Source: Alviniconcha marisindica (taxonomy: Eukaryota > Mollusca > Gastropoda > Provannidae). From it: a stretch of DNA of 64,000 bases. Below the pieces are notes generated by a model. The model made no database searches. It was not told where the DNA came from and saw only the letters and a program-made list of their open reading frames with translations. The stretch is from assembly GCA_018857735.1 (NCBI GenBank), contig JABMCL010002631.1, positions 610,001-674,000 of the forward strand, given 5' to 3'. Every line of letters begins with the position of its first letter. Within the stretch, counting starts at the first letter, position 1. Of this stretch, positions 41,010 through 52,065 are shown in pieces. A program made the translations under genes and the position numbers.

Positions 41010-41439
41010 CTAACTGAAATCGATTGTCTCCCCTGTTTACGGCGAGACTAGTTAACTCCCGTTACTCCGTCAACAGCTTCTCTCAAACCATTACGATCTT
41101 TGTTGCTGTTTGTATAGCCTACATTTAGTGATAGGGAGCCACTACGCCTACCAGATCTACCAATATTATTTACAAGAACGCCCTAATGTATGTTTATTCT
41201 AATGAACTCTCACAATCTAAAACAGAACGAGGGCCAGAGAGCCTGTGCAGACGCGGGAATCGCGGCAGACGTGACTGACTATACGCTCCACCCCATCTCC
41301 CAACAGTGTCATATATATAGCTCTGTGTTGCGGGCTTTTGAAACAGTTCCAGTGGCCGTCTGACAGCGATGGCCAGTCTCCTCTCAAGGACGATCGTCGA
41401 GTTTTTCCTCTCTCCAAGCCTTCCGGCGTCCTCCCCGCG

Positions 41440-41900
41440 CCAAGGCGGTCGATGCCATCCCGGCGGCGGCATGTCAGTCACAGTGGCAGCCCGGCGTCGG
41501 CGCCTTGGCTTTGTGCCTGCGGCGGGCCGGCCGGTACTGATGTTTCAAGCTCCTCAACATTTCCGATCTTCCGAGACAGCGGCAAGCCACTTGTGACTCG
41601 TCAGTCACCGCTGATAGATCAGTGACTGAGTTGCCAGCCCGCCAGATGCGGGATGGCAAAGCGCACATCACTCACTACTCAGTAGTGACTGACCACTCAA
41701 CGGCAAGTCAGTGACTGAGTCGGAAGACCCTGAAACTGATGTTGAGGAGCTTGAGACATTACCCGTAGACTGCGGCTCCGGGAATACCAAGGGCAGTACA
41801 TGTATCGGCCACTGAGTTTCGCCAGTGATGTGGAGTCGCGGCGTCCACTGACTGACCTGATTCAGTGACGAGTGACTGACGTGATGCCAGTCAGTCACTG
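41440..41900. mobile_element. Long imperfect foldback upstream of SNX2
   Basis: Core arms 41538-41640 and 41662-41765 are inverted copies (TCAAGCTCCTCAACAT, GATCTTCCGA, AGTCACTGAC, TTGCCA). Looser pairing continues to about 41440 and 41900. The arms are dense in GTGACTGA/TCAGTCAC motifs and GC-richer than neighbours. No open frame of note; probably a non-autonomous foldback element close to the promoter. Confidence 0.6.
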
Positions 41901-42841
41901 GGCCGCTTCCCCATCACCGCCGTTTACTCTGACTCAAGTTTTTGTAGCCAGCTCACTGTAGCCTATCTGTTAGGATGATCGCATGTAGTGTGGTCTGACT
42001 GTCACCTCTCACGTGACTGAGTGACTGACGGTAATCAGTCCTGCGGAGGCCGGCCGGGCATTCCGTACGTGCCAGTCTGCCGCTTCTGACGTGACCTCAC
42101 TGACTAAGTCCGGCGACCGGCGTAATTGTCAAGAGCCTGACGATCGTATAGGCTGCATTGTCTCAAGTTCATGGATGGTGGTGGTCGCACGGGGATTCGC
42201 GGCTTCACAAAAAGACGATGGCAGTCTTGCCTGGCATCAGTCAGTGCGACTGCGGAGTAAGCCCACAACGGCGGAGGTACCGCGGCTAAACTCCGCCACC
42301 TTGACTGACATATACATCGCCTCAGTGGAGGGTCACATATCGTCACATTATGCGCGGCGAGAAGGGATGGGGGCATCCTTTCCCCGGCGATGATGTACCT
42401 CAGGTGGGCCTTGTTAATCTCGGCATGCCAGGTGAGACTGAATTACCATAAAAGACTAGGGTCAAGTTCAGTTGTTATTTAGAGTCCAGGCGAGATCACT
42501 GAAGAGGAGGGAGGTGAGGAGGTGAGCTGGACTCTCACGAAGAAGCTAGTCCAGAAGAGATCAAGAGCAGGGAGATCAAGAGCCGGCTAGAGAGAGAGCT
42601 GGACTTCTTTTGCCGTTTTTAGTTGTTTCCCAACGGCGGAGCTACGGACATTGTCTTTGTGACTCTGTTCTGCATAGCAGTTGGGACAGCCAATTGGGCG
42701 TGGCCGTGCAGTGGCCCCTGCGTAATTTCGGACGGACACTGCCTTAACATTTTGTTTTGGCGGCGGTCCACGGCAGCCTTGGTCTTCCGGGTTGGCGCCT
42801 GTTTCGAGGTTTCACTCTTCTGTCCCCCTTTTCCCACTCGT

Positions 42842-42890
42842 CCCCGTCCCTAATAGGCCTTCTCGCCTCCGTGGACATTAAGCAACAAGA
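42842..42890 (-). repeat. Repeat R1 fragment upstream of SNX2
   Basis: CCCGTCCCTAATAGGCCTTC and GTGGACATTAAGCAAC match the R1 middle in reverse orientation. Confidence 0.5.
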
Positions 42891-43400
42891 ACTCGGTTCA
42901 GTTGTCAGCCAGTATTCATGTGACGTCTTTCGAGACGTTATATCAGTTTAAGGCTGAACTGCTTCCGCGTTGTTTGTCGGCAGTGAACTCTCGGTTTCTC
43001 CCTTGACAACTTGAGAGACACGAACGCTACTCATTTTGACTACTTCGCGAAACTGACTGAGAGCGAGTAAATGATGATGACACTGGTGTGGCTAGGTGTT
43101 CCCCTTCGTTTGTTGGTGTTGGTGTCAGTTTCGTCCTCCAGATTTATTACTGTGAGTTCATCAGTGTCAGACCGAAGGTGTATCTAAGTGCAAACGTCCC
43201 TATGCCAGTGTGTCTGTGTTGTGGCCTCTAGATCACTGTCAGGTTATTGTCACGTTTTATGGCAGGAGATGAAAACTAAATCAGCAGGCTATTGGCGGCG
43301 GCCCACAACTGATTCAGTCGCGTACGGCGAATGGTTTGCAGATATAACTATGATGTTACGCACGTACACACACACAGTGTCACACTAACACGCGCGCGCG

Positions 43401-43482
<82 letters not shown>

Positions 43483-43584
43483 ACACACACACAACACACA
43501 ACACACAAACGCACGTGACTAGGCGACAACGATGTAAAGACTTGACTACACACGTCTCACACATGCCAGCACCACAACACGGTG

Positions 43585-43930
43585 AGCATTACGTGATACA
43601 ACGACTGGAGACTAGAACCCTTCCCGTCCAGCACCCGAAAAGGTGATAGTGACCGATGGTAAAGACTTTGAGACTAGAAGTCCCCTTTCCCCGTCCAGCA
43701 CCGAAAAGGTAATACCGTATTTGGTAAAACCCTTTGGGGACTAGAAGTCCCTTCCCTGTCCAGCACCGAAAAGGTAATACCGTATTTGGTAAAGCCTTTT
43801 GAGACTAGAAGTCCCTTCCCCGTCCAGCACCGAAAAGGTATACCGTATTTGGTAAAACCTAGGAGACTAGAAGTCCCTTCCCCTTTCCCTCACCAAAATG
43901 TTTACTTTTTGGGGACCTAGAGTAATCCAT
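43585..43930. repeat. ~63-bp minisatellite upstream of SNX2
   Basis: Five units with GACTAGAAGTCCCTTCCCCG, TCCAGCACCGAAAAGGTAAT and ACCGTATTTGGTAAA, more diverged at both ends. Confidence 0.75.
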
Positions 43931-44224
43931 CCCATCCCACCCACCAAATGTACTTTCCAAGCAAAGTCGTTCCCTTCCCTTTGATCAGTGTGCACTCGGT
44001 GTACCCGTCATGTACATTTAGTAACACAGCTGAGTTCTAAGCTACACGTCAGTTCTTCTATTGTCATATAGCACAACGGTGGTGACTGGGCGCAGCTGAG
44101 GTAGTAAGCCTGTAACAGCCGGTGTCAGTGTCCGGAGACAGCAGAGATGGGGTGGTGGGTTAGTCCAAAAAACCCCCCCCAGACGACACGCACGCCACGC
44201 ACGCACGCAGCACGCACACACACA

Positions 44225-44285
<61 letters not shown>

Positions 44286-44309
44286 CTCCCAGTGACATAG
44301 GTGCCATCA

Positions 44310-45560
44310 TCATCTGTTTGGGATGTCTTAAACATGAGAATGCCATCATCCTCTGCTTAGGATGTGTTAAACACGGGAATGCCGTCATCCTCTGTTTGGG
44401 ATGTCTTAAACACGGGAATGCCGTCATCCTCTGTTTGGGATGTCTTAAACACGGGAATACCATCATCCCCTGGGATGTCTTAAACACGGGAATGCCGTCA
44501 TCCCCTGTATGGAATGTCTTAAACATGGGAATGCCGTCATCCTCTGTTTGGGATTTCTTAGATACGAGAATGCCGTCATCCTCTGTTTGGGATGTCTTAA
44601 ATACGGGAAAGCCGTCATCCTTTGCTTGGGATGTCTTAAATACGGGAATGCCGTCATCCTCTGTTTGGGATGTCTTAAACGCGGGAATGCCGTCATCCTC
44701 TGTTTGGGATGTTGTAAACACGGGAATGCTGTCATCCTCTGTTTTGGATGTATTAAATACAGGAATACCGTCATCCTCTGCTTGGGATGTCTTAGACACG
44801 AGAATGCCGTCTTCCTCTGTTTGGGATGTCTTAAACACGGGAATGCCGTCATCCTCTGTTTGGGATGTCTTAAACACGGGAATGCCGTCATCCTCTGTTT
44901 GGGATGTCTTAAACACGGGAATGCCGTCATCCTCTGTTTGGGATGTCTTAAACACGGGAATGCCGTCATCCTCTGTTTGGGATGTCTTAAACACGGGAAG
45001 GGAAACTGCGTCATCCTCTGTTTGGGATGTCTTAAACACGGGAATGTCGTCATCCTCTGGGATGTCTTAAACACGGGAATGCCGTCATCCTCTGTTTGGG
45101 ATGTCTTAAACACGGGAATGTCGTCATCCTCTGGGATGTCTTAAACACGGGAACGCCGTCATCCACTCAAGACACAAGAGTGCCACCATTCTCTTAGTAG
45201 GATGTCTTAGAAATGTGAGGCCAACCACCCTCTGCTTGGGGTGCAGTGTGGGACACGGGGTGCCCTCATCCTCTGCTTGGAGTATCTTGGGCACATTGCT
45301 GTCATCCTCCACTTACGAGGCATCTTAAGACTTGGGTGTACCACTGCTTGCTTGGGGGCGGGAGGAGGAAGGGGGGTGGGGGTGCGGGGCCGGTGGGGGT
45401 GGGTGGGTGGGGGGGAGGTTGTCAGACTGTGTGACACGCGAGTGCCGCATGCCAGACACGACAGTGTCGTCATTCTCTGCTGGGGGTGGAGGATGTGTAG
45501 GTGGGGAGGAGACCCAAAACCGTCCTCCTTCCTCTGCATGGAGTGTGCTAGGTACACGAG
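44310..45560. repeat. 39-bp minisatellite, ~22 clear copies, degenerate right flank
   Basis: Unit GGATGTCTTAAACACGGGAA plus TGCCGTCATCCTCTGTTTG. The period is a multiple of three, so both strands stay open for 200-300 codons (13-residue peptides VWDVLNTGMPSSS and PVFKTSQTEDDGI). Copies decay past 45180, as is usual for array edges. No splice sites, promoter or family match, so it is not called as a gene. Confidence 0.85.
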
Positions 45561-45806
45561 AGTCTTCACATCTTCCTTGTGTAGTCCCGATCACAGACGT
45601 AGAATGTTATTCTGTGTCTGTGGGTCCGACACGGTTTTCCAGGCAGTTTTGTGCAAAGCAACCGGTACTGTAGATGCATGTTACAATGGATACAGTTTAG
45701 TCTTGAACGTAAGTAAGTAGGTAATTGTAATCCTGTACCTAGAGTGAAGCCAAACAAATAATCACACACACACACACACACGCACACACTGCCACACACA
45801 CACTGC

Positions 45807-45860
<54 letters not shown>

Positions 45861-47143
45861 CAACACACACACACACACACACTGCAACACACACACACAC
45901 AAGAAACTGGCAGCACCGAAAAAAAGTCAAAATGTTCAATACTTAGTCTTTAATGAACTGTAAACTTTCAGATAAAACATTTCCTCTCTGATGACATAAC
46001 ATGACTGTATCTGGAGATGAAGATGGAGCCGCAACAGACAATCAACTGACAGGGCTTGGGCAGACACAAAAGCGCAGGAGCGCTGGTGGGTAACAGGCAA
46101 ATGGTTGCTTGCTGAAAATAAACATCCACGTTTTTTTTTTAAATTCAAGGTGTGTGTCCAACAAATAGTCTCTCTGACAAAGTACAACACTGCTGCATAC
46201 AGGGTACTCGTATGCCTAAGTATATAATATATCCAACATACACACACACGATGGCTCGGCAAATAATTGTGGTTTGTCGAACAAAAGGAAACATATGACA
46301 ATTTTAACACTGACAAATACATGAATGGAATGAATACCGCAGTGGCAATGACTATCACGGTGTGTACGCATGTGTATGTATGTATGTATGTATGCGTTTG
46401 TCAGTGTGTTCCAGATGTCGGTCAATGTAGGCGAAAGTGAGCACTATCCTAATAATGGAGTGTGTCCGGCTGTGAAGAGGGAGGCACAGGGCAGTTAATA
46501 TGATACAATTCACCGTCGTCAGGAGATAAGAGTTTTGAACCCAGGTCAGGTATTTGGATATGATATAGAAAAGCATAATACTGCAGCTTTTGAGACTACA
46601 GTTATCATCATGCATTAATACAAACAGTCCCCAAATACCTGTGGTTTGGAGCAAGACAATGAACAACTGTATGACTAGTGACATGTCGCAACAGCTTCCC
46701 CCACCCACTCACTCACACTGCCACAGGTGCACATCTGTGAAGGACACCGCATACTGTCATACGCACCAGCTTCAAGCTTCAACACTGGATCACGGCATTA
46801 TCCATGGCCTGACCAGCACACACACACACACACACACACAGACCAGAGACTTAAAGGGTAGGCTATCACGTACACACAGACATAATTACGAACTGGCCGC
46901 TACTTTAACTGAAGATTGTAAAACGGGTCAGGGTAACAATGGTTACAAATTTTGAAAGCTGCTATGATTCAGAAACGGTTATCCATTGACAAAACGCAGT
47001 GCTGTATTTCTTTGATATATTACTTTATTGTTATTCTTTTAAAAAATAGGTCAGTATTTTGTCTGATGCTTAACCGTCTTGTTTGGGGAGGGGGGGGGGG
47101 GGGAAGAGGGAGGGAGAGAGAGAGAGAGAGAGAGGGAGAGAGA

Positions 47144-47189
<46 letters not shown>

Positions 47190-47540
47190 CTGGTAAATAA
47201 AAGAAAGTTATTATAATCCAAATCTGTCACGTAGTGAAAAAAAGCAACACGTGAGATAAAACATTTTAAGTGCTTCAAAACCTTTTTTTTTTTTTTTTTT
47301 TAATGATTGTATCCATATTCTTTATATATCATAACATGGGTACTCAATGTGCCTACACTGCAGCAAGGTTAAACCATTAGGCTGTTTCCTCTGTTTGATG
47401 CATGTGGATACAAAGGTCTACACCCTCAATTCTCTCCTCCCATCCCTTCCCCACCCCCATCAAATCCCCTGAAAATCTGGTACAGGTGCTCATCTGCAGC
47501 TGAGGTGTTAAAGTCTGCAGGGACTGGCCAATGGAATTAC
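45560..47540. other. Intergenic sequence
   Basis: (CA)n at 45768-45900, poly-G then (GA)n at 47088-47190, poly-T at 47284-47302. Otherwise unique AT-rich sequence; no exon recognised. Confidence 0.45.
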
Positions 47541-47955
47541 AAAGGTATTCTACACCAAGATAATGCAGTCCTGATGGCCTAAAAAAATAATTTAAAAAAA
47601 GGAGAAAAAAGAGAAGAAAAAAAAGAGAGAAACAGTTCAAGTCTTTTGATCAAATAGGCTTTTTGGATCAGTTAGATCAAGCAGCATTTCTTCTTCGCTG
47701 ACAGCAGCAGGAACATCACATGAAGTATCATCAGAGAGAATACACATCATAATGATGCCATACGTCATTCCCTTCCTACTTTTAATTTTTCATTCAAAGC
47801 GAAGACGTAATTTACATGAACAGCCCTGATTCTAGCAAAGACAGTATATTAGCATTTGCACTTAGCCACTGAGCCAGTTACGAAGGGTGGTAACTCCCCA
47901 TGCCCCTCCACATGTCTGGGTGCAGACCGTGCTATCCTGGTATAGAATATCTTTG
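47541..47955. mobile_element. MITE-like element R4, copy 2
   Basis: Left end GGTATTCTACACCAAGATAA and right end CTATCCTGGTATAGAATATC are inverted repeats. Co-linear with copy 1. Intergenic. Confidence 0.7.
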
Positions 47956-49384
47956 ATGACATGCAGTGGTTCAGCTTGCAAATTAGATTTCTATCTACAT
48001 CATTTTTTAAACCACAGATTAGACCACTGCTGTTATAACTTAAAGTGGAATGCGCTCCTTAAACAATCAAGCTGACAACAACAACAACCGAAAAAAAGTA
48101 ACTAAATGATCCCTAATGGACTCCTTGTTACATGATTTGTTTCAATTTCAGTTCAGAAGATGCAACCCTGATGGACCTTGCCACCACAATGGCTCAATGG
48201 TGTTCCAGCATGCTGCATTCTAATGGCTCAATGGTGTTCCAGCATGCTGCATTCTAATTGCTGAAAATATACTATTCTCATCTTGATTCACACAAACAGT
48301 ACAGCCAGCCATAAATCACAGTTGGGGAATGTCCGACAAGGGCAATGGGAATGTTGGTATGTTTCCAGTGTGACACATTTTCACAGGAGTCCACCTGCTA
48401 GACACAGGACAGTTATGATCTGAGCTTGAAGTCTGCAGGACTTGGATATGGAATGTATTGTTAATTGTAGTTGCCAGGCCTCCTGGGGGAAGCCAGTGGT
48501 AAACACACAGCTTCTAGCTCTATTGATAAACACACAGGAACACAGACATGATGCTGTACACACAGACACATACACACAGTGAGTCATACACAAACACATT
48601 GAGTTGAAGATGCTCGGATTGCGCTCATCACAAAACTTAAGTTTCCCGTCCATTTCACTCAAATACGTCCTCTTTGCAGCAATCAAACAAAAACATTAAA
48701 ATTCCAAGATACAAAACTGTTCACACTGATGGACCGCTCTCCTTTCGGTTTTTGTCCATCTATGTATACCACAATGACCAGTCACACACCAGTCACACCC
48801 ACAATGACCACACCTAAAAGATTACATGTATTAAAGAATACAGAACACAACCAGCTTCTCACTATCAGTAATGAAAAGAGCCAGTATATACAGGTATATG
48901 TTTTGATGCTCTGTTTGTGATGACATTTAAATGCTGGCATATTTACTAGATGAACATATCAAGCTTCTTCTTTTTTTAAATATGTTTTTTAATAAGAGTA
49001 ATAATAATATTAATGACATAAAAAAGGAGAAATGACAGTAGTGGTTAGAGATTTGAAACATAGTACCGATGTAGAATGAATGACGCATGTTTAAAAGTGC
49101 TAAGCAGAAACAGTGTGTTCAGTGCTATAATTCCATTGAAATGGAAAGGACATCAGACAGCAATGATCATTAGGAATGTGAGCTGAACCAGTAAAAAATT
49201 GTTTTATCAACCAATTCACAAGAAGTGAGCAAGAAATATGCAGCAACCAAAAGACTGTTTACCTGAAAGTCCCCCCCCCCCCAATGTGCAGGTGGGCCAG
49301 GCAAACTCTTTACTGATGGAACTGGCAATTCACAGCTGTTCAGTTGAGCCACTAAGGCTGCACAACACACAAAGAAGCTACTGC
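47956..49384. other. Intergenic sequence
   Basis: A 34-bp duplication (AATGGCTCAATGGTGTTCCA) lies at 48188-48256. Nothing else recognised. Confidence 0.45.
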
Positions 49385-49772
49385 TTAAAGGGGAACTGAA
49401 CCAAACCCACACGTTGGCCTGAAAACATAGAAAATGTATCAATATTTTGAGGCTTCATCTGGCTTTTTATATTTAATAAAAAATCACTATTCATACAAAG
49501 GAAGATTTTTGTGTGTGCTTCAAACATGAACTCTGTTGGGTGCAGTCAGGGTTCAGTCTTTACTAATGAACAGCAGAAAAAGGTTGGCTTGTGATATCTT
49601 TGATACTTGCGACACACATGGCAGCACTCGCCATCATCTTTTTGTGCCTTTCAAATGCCAGTTTTAAACAAACCTGGCAAAAAAACTGAGTGAAAAACTG
49701 CTGTGTGTACACTTTTTATTCCACTCCCATTGATAGGGTTTATGATGAATCTTTGCTCTGGTTCCCCTTTAA
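49385..49772. mobile_element. R6 element with ~20-bp terminal inverted repeats
   Basis: Left end TTAAAGGGGAACTGAACCAA and right end GCTCTGGTTCCCCTTTAA are inverted repeats. The interior matches 32480-32700. No transposase, so a MITE-type non-autonomous element. Its right end is the seed of the 59-bp array that follows. Confidence 0.6.
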
Positions 49773-50620
49773 CAGTTTCAGACATCTTCACTCCTATTGA
49801 TAGGGTTCATGATGAATCTTTGTTTTGGTTCCCCTTTAAAACATCTTCACTCCTGTTGATAGGGTTCATGATGAATCTTTGCTCTGGGTCCCCTTTAAAA
49901 TATCTTCACTCCTATTGATAGGGTTCATGATGAATCTTTGCTTGGTTCCCCTTTAACAGTTTAAGACATCTTCACTCCTACTGATAGGGTTCATGATGAA
50001 TCTTTGCTTGGTTCCCCTTTAAGACATTTTCATTCCTATTGATAGGGTTCATGAAGAATCTTTGTTTTGGTTCCCCTTTAAGACATCTTCACTCCTGTTG
50101 ATAGGGTTCATGATGAATCTTTGCTCCGGTTCCCCTTTAAAACATCTTCACTCCTATTGATAGGGTTCATGACAAATCTTTGTTTTGGTTCCCCTTTAAG
50201 ACATCTTCATTCCTATTGATAGGGTTCATGATGAATCTTTGTTTTGGTTCCCCTTTAAGACATCTTCACTCCTATTGATAGGGTTCATGATGAATCTTTG
50301 TTTTGGTTCCCTTTTAAGACATCTTCACTCCTATTGATAGGGTTCATGATGAATCTTTGTTTTGGTTCCCCTTTAAGACATCTTCACTCCTATTGATAGG
50401 GTTCATGATAAATCTTTGTTTTGGTTCCCCTTTAAGACATCTTCACTCCTATTGATAGGGTTCATGATGAATCTTTGTTTTGGTTCCCTTTTAAGACATC
50501 TTCACTCCTATTGATAGGGTTCATGATGAATCTTTGTTTTGGTTCCCCTTTAAGACATCTTCACTCCTACTGATAGGGTTCATGATGAATCTTTGTTCTC
50601 GTTCCCCTTTAAGACATCTT
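49740..50620. repeat. 59-bp minisatellite grown from the R6 end
   Basis: About 15 copies of TCACTCCTATTGATAGGGTT, CATGATGAATCTTTGTTTTG, GTTCCCCTTTAAGACATCT. The first unit is the right end of the R6 element. Confidence 0.88.
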
Positions 50621-51635
50621 GGATCCAATGTTCAGTATGAAGCATTGCTGCAAGTTCTTCATTTGAATTGATTTCTCTTGCACACACTTGGATTGTTTCA
50701 GTATTCATCTTTAAAAGCTGTACACATGATGTTTTGTTGTATCTGTTACTCACCCCATTATATTGGCTTAAAAGGGGGTGGGGGGGGGGGGGGGAGGAGA
50801 GAAAAGAGAGAGAGAGAGAACAAGGTACATGCACACAGGTACGCATTCACTTGTGTCTGATGTCCTGCCTTGTTTCAAGGAATTTTCAACACAAAGAAGG
50901 AAAATAACAAAAAGTAAGTGAATGTCATAAGCACATATACATCAATGGGATATCATATCTGACATGTCACACATCATGTTCAGAAAACTCTACACGAATG
51001 TTTCTGGTGGCTACGGTGATCCAGCAACTTAAGCTAAATCCAGTCAACCCGTTTTGGAAAAGTAGCACCGAGTCGTTGGCTATCTCAAACACGAAGAACA
51101 AGACGTCATGGTAACATCAGAATGTGAACAATCCACAGGAGAACACTGGTCATGAAGATTTACAGGGTAATGAATAATGGTAAATGCACCTCCAAACAAA
51201 ACAATGAGTGCTGGGCGCCTGTGGCATCTGGTAGGACTTCATAAGGGGGCGTGGCTGGGACATGGGGGAACATGCGTGATCCTGTTGTACCAAAAATGAT
51301 CAGTCCTCTGGGCAGAGCCAGCGATTTAGGCTTGCAAAAACAAACAAACAAACAAACACAAAAAACCCAATTCCTCTCTCTCTCCCCATAAAATTCTTTG
51401 ACTTTGAGCAGGATTAGTCCACGGGCAGGACGCAAGCAGTCTTTCACTCCCTACGGAACCTCCCTCCTTACGCCCCAACTTGAACGGTACTTGGAATTTA
51501 ATAATGCCCCCTCCACTTGGACAGTACTTGTGACTTTATGTTTCCTTCCCTACCACCCCCTCCAAAACTGAAGTGCCTGTAACTGACTGTACTTGTAAAC
51601 AAACGCATTCCCTTACAGCCCCCTGAACAGCACTC
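50621..51635. other. Intergenic sequence
   Basis: A poly-G run at 50776-50794 and (GA)n follow the array. Nothing coding supported. Confidence 0.4.
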
Positions 51636-52065
51636 TTATGGTGAACCTCCACTTGTACAAGGTGATGGAAGCCACTGACTAATGTCAACCTCCACTTGTA
51701 CAAGGTGATGGAAGCCATGATTAATGTCAACCTCCACTTGTACAAGGTGATGGAAGCCATGATTAATGTCAACCTCCACTTGTACAAGATGATGGAAGCC
51801 ACTGATTAATGTCAACCTCCACTTGTACAAGGTGATGGAAGCCACTGCTTAATGTCAACCTCCACTTGTACAAGGTGATGGAAGCCATGATTAATGTCAA
51901 CCTCCACTTGTACAAGGTGATGGAAGCCATGATTAATGTCAACCTTCACTTGTACAAGGTGATGGAAGCCATGATTAATGTCAACCTTCACTTGTACAAG
52001 GTGATGGAAGCCATGATTAATGTCAACCTTCACTTGTACAAGGTGATGGAAGCCACTGCTTATTG
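51636..52065. repeat. 42-bp minisatellite, ~10 copies
   Basis: Unit CACTTGTACAAGGTGATGGA plus AGCCATGATTAATGTCAACCTC. The multiple-of-three period gives a 14-residue repeating frame (LYKVMEAMINVNLH) on plus and an open frame on minus. No other gene evidence. Confidence 0.88.

Larger units (their letters stand above)
41010..43585. other. SNX2 upstream region
   Basis: GC- and CpG-richer than the rest of the window, in keeping with a promoter region. It contains the foldback above, further scattered TGACTGA motifs to 42110, an R1 fragment, and a long (CG)/(CA) tract at 43391-43480. No second gene could be supported. Confidence 0.4.

Noticed and set aside
41369..41596. 75-codon Arg/Pro-rich plus-strand frame near the SNX2 promoter
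   Set aside because: It lies in the GC-rich foldback; no conserved motif and no splice support for a divergent gene.
44147..45070. 307-codon open frame on the plus strand and 267-codon frame on the minus strand
   Set aside because: Both come from a 39-bp tandem repeat and no gene signals surround them. Kept only as a repeat and a low-interest finding.
50580..50846. Minus-strand frame ending in NTETIQVCAREINSNEELAA and more
   Set aside because: It looks mildly protein-like but matches nothing recognised, its end lies in a minisatellite, and no RasGRF exon is missing.
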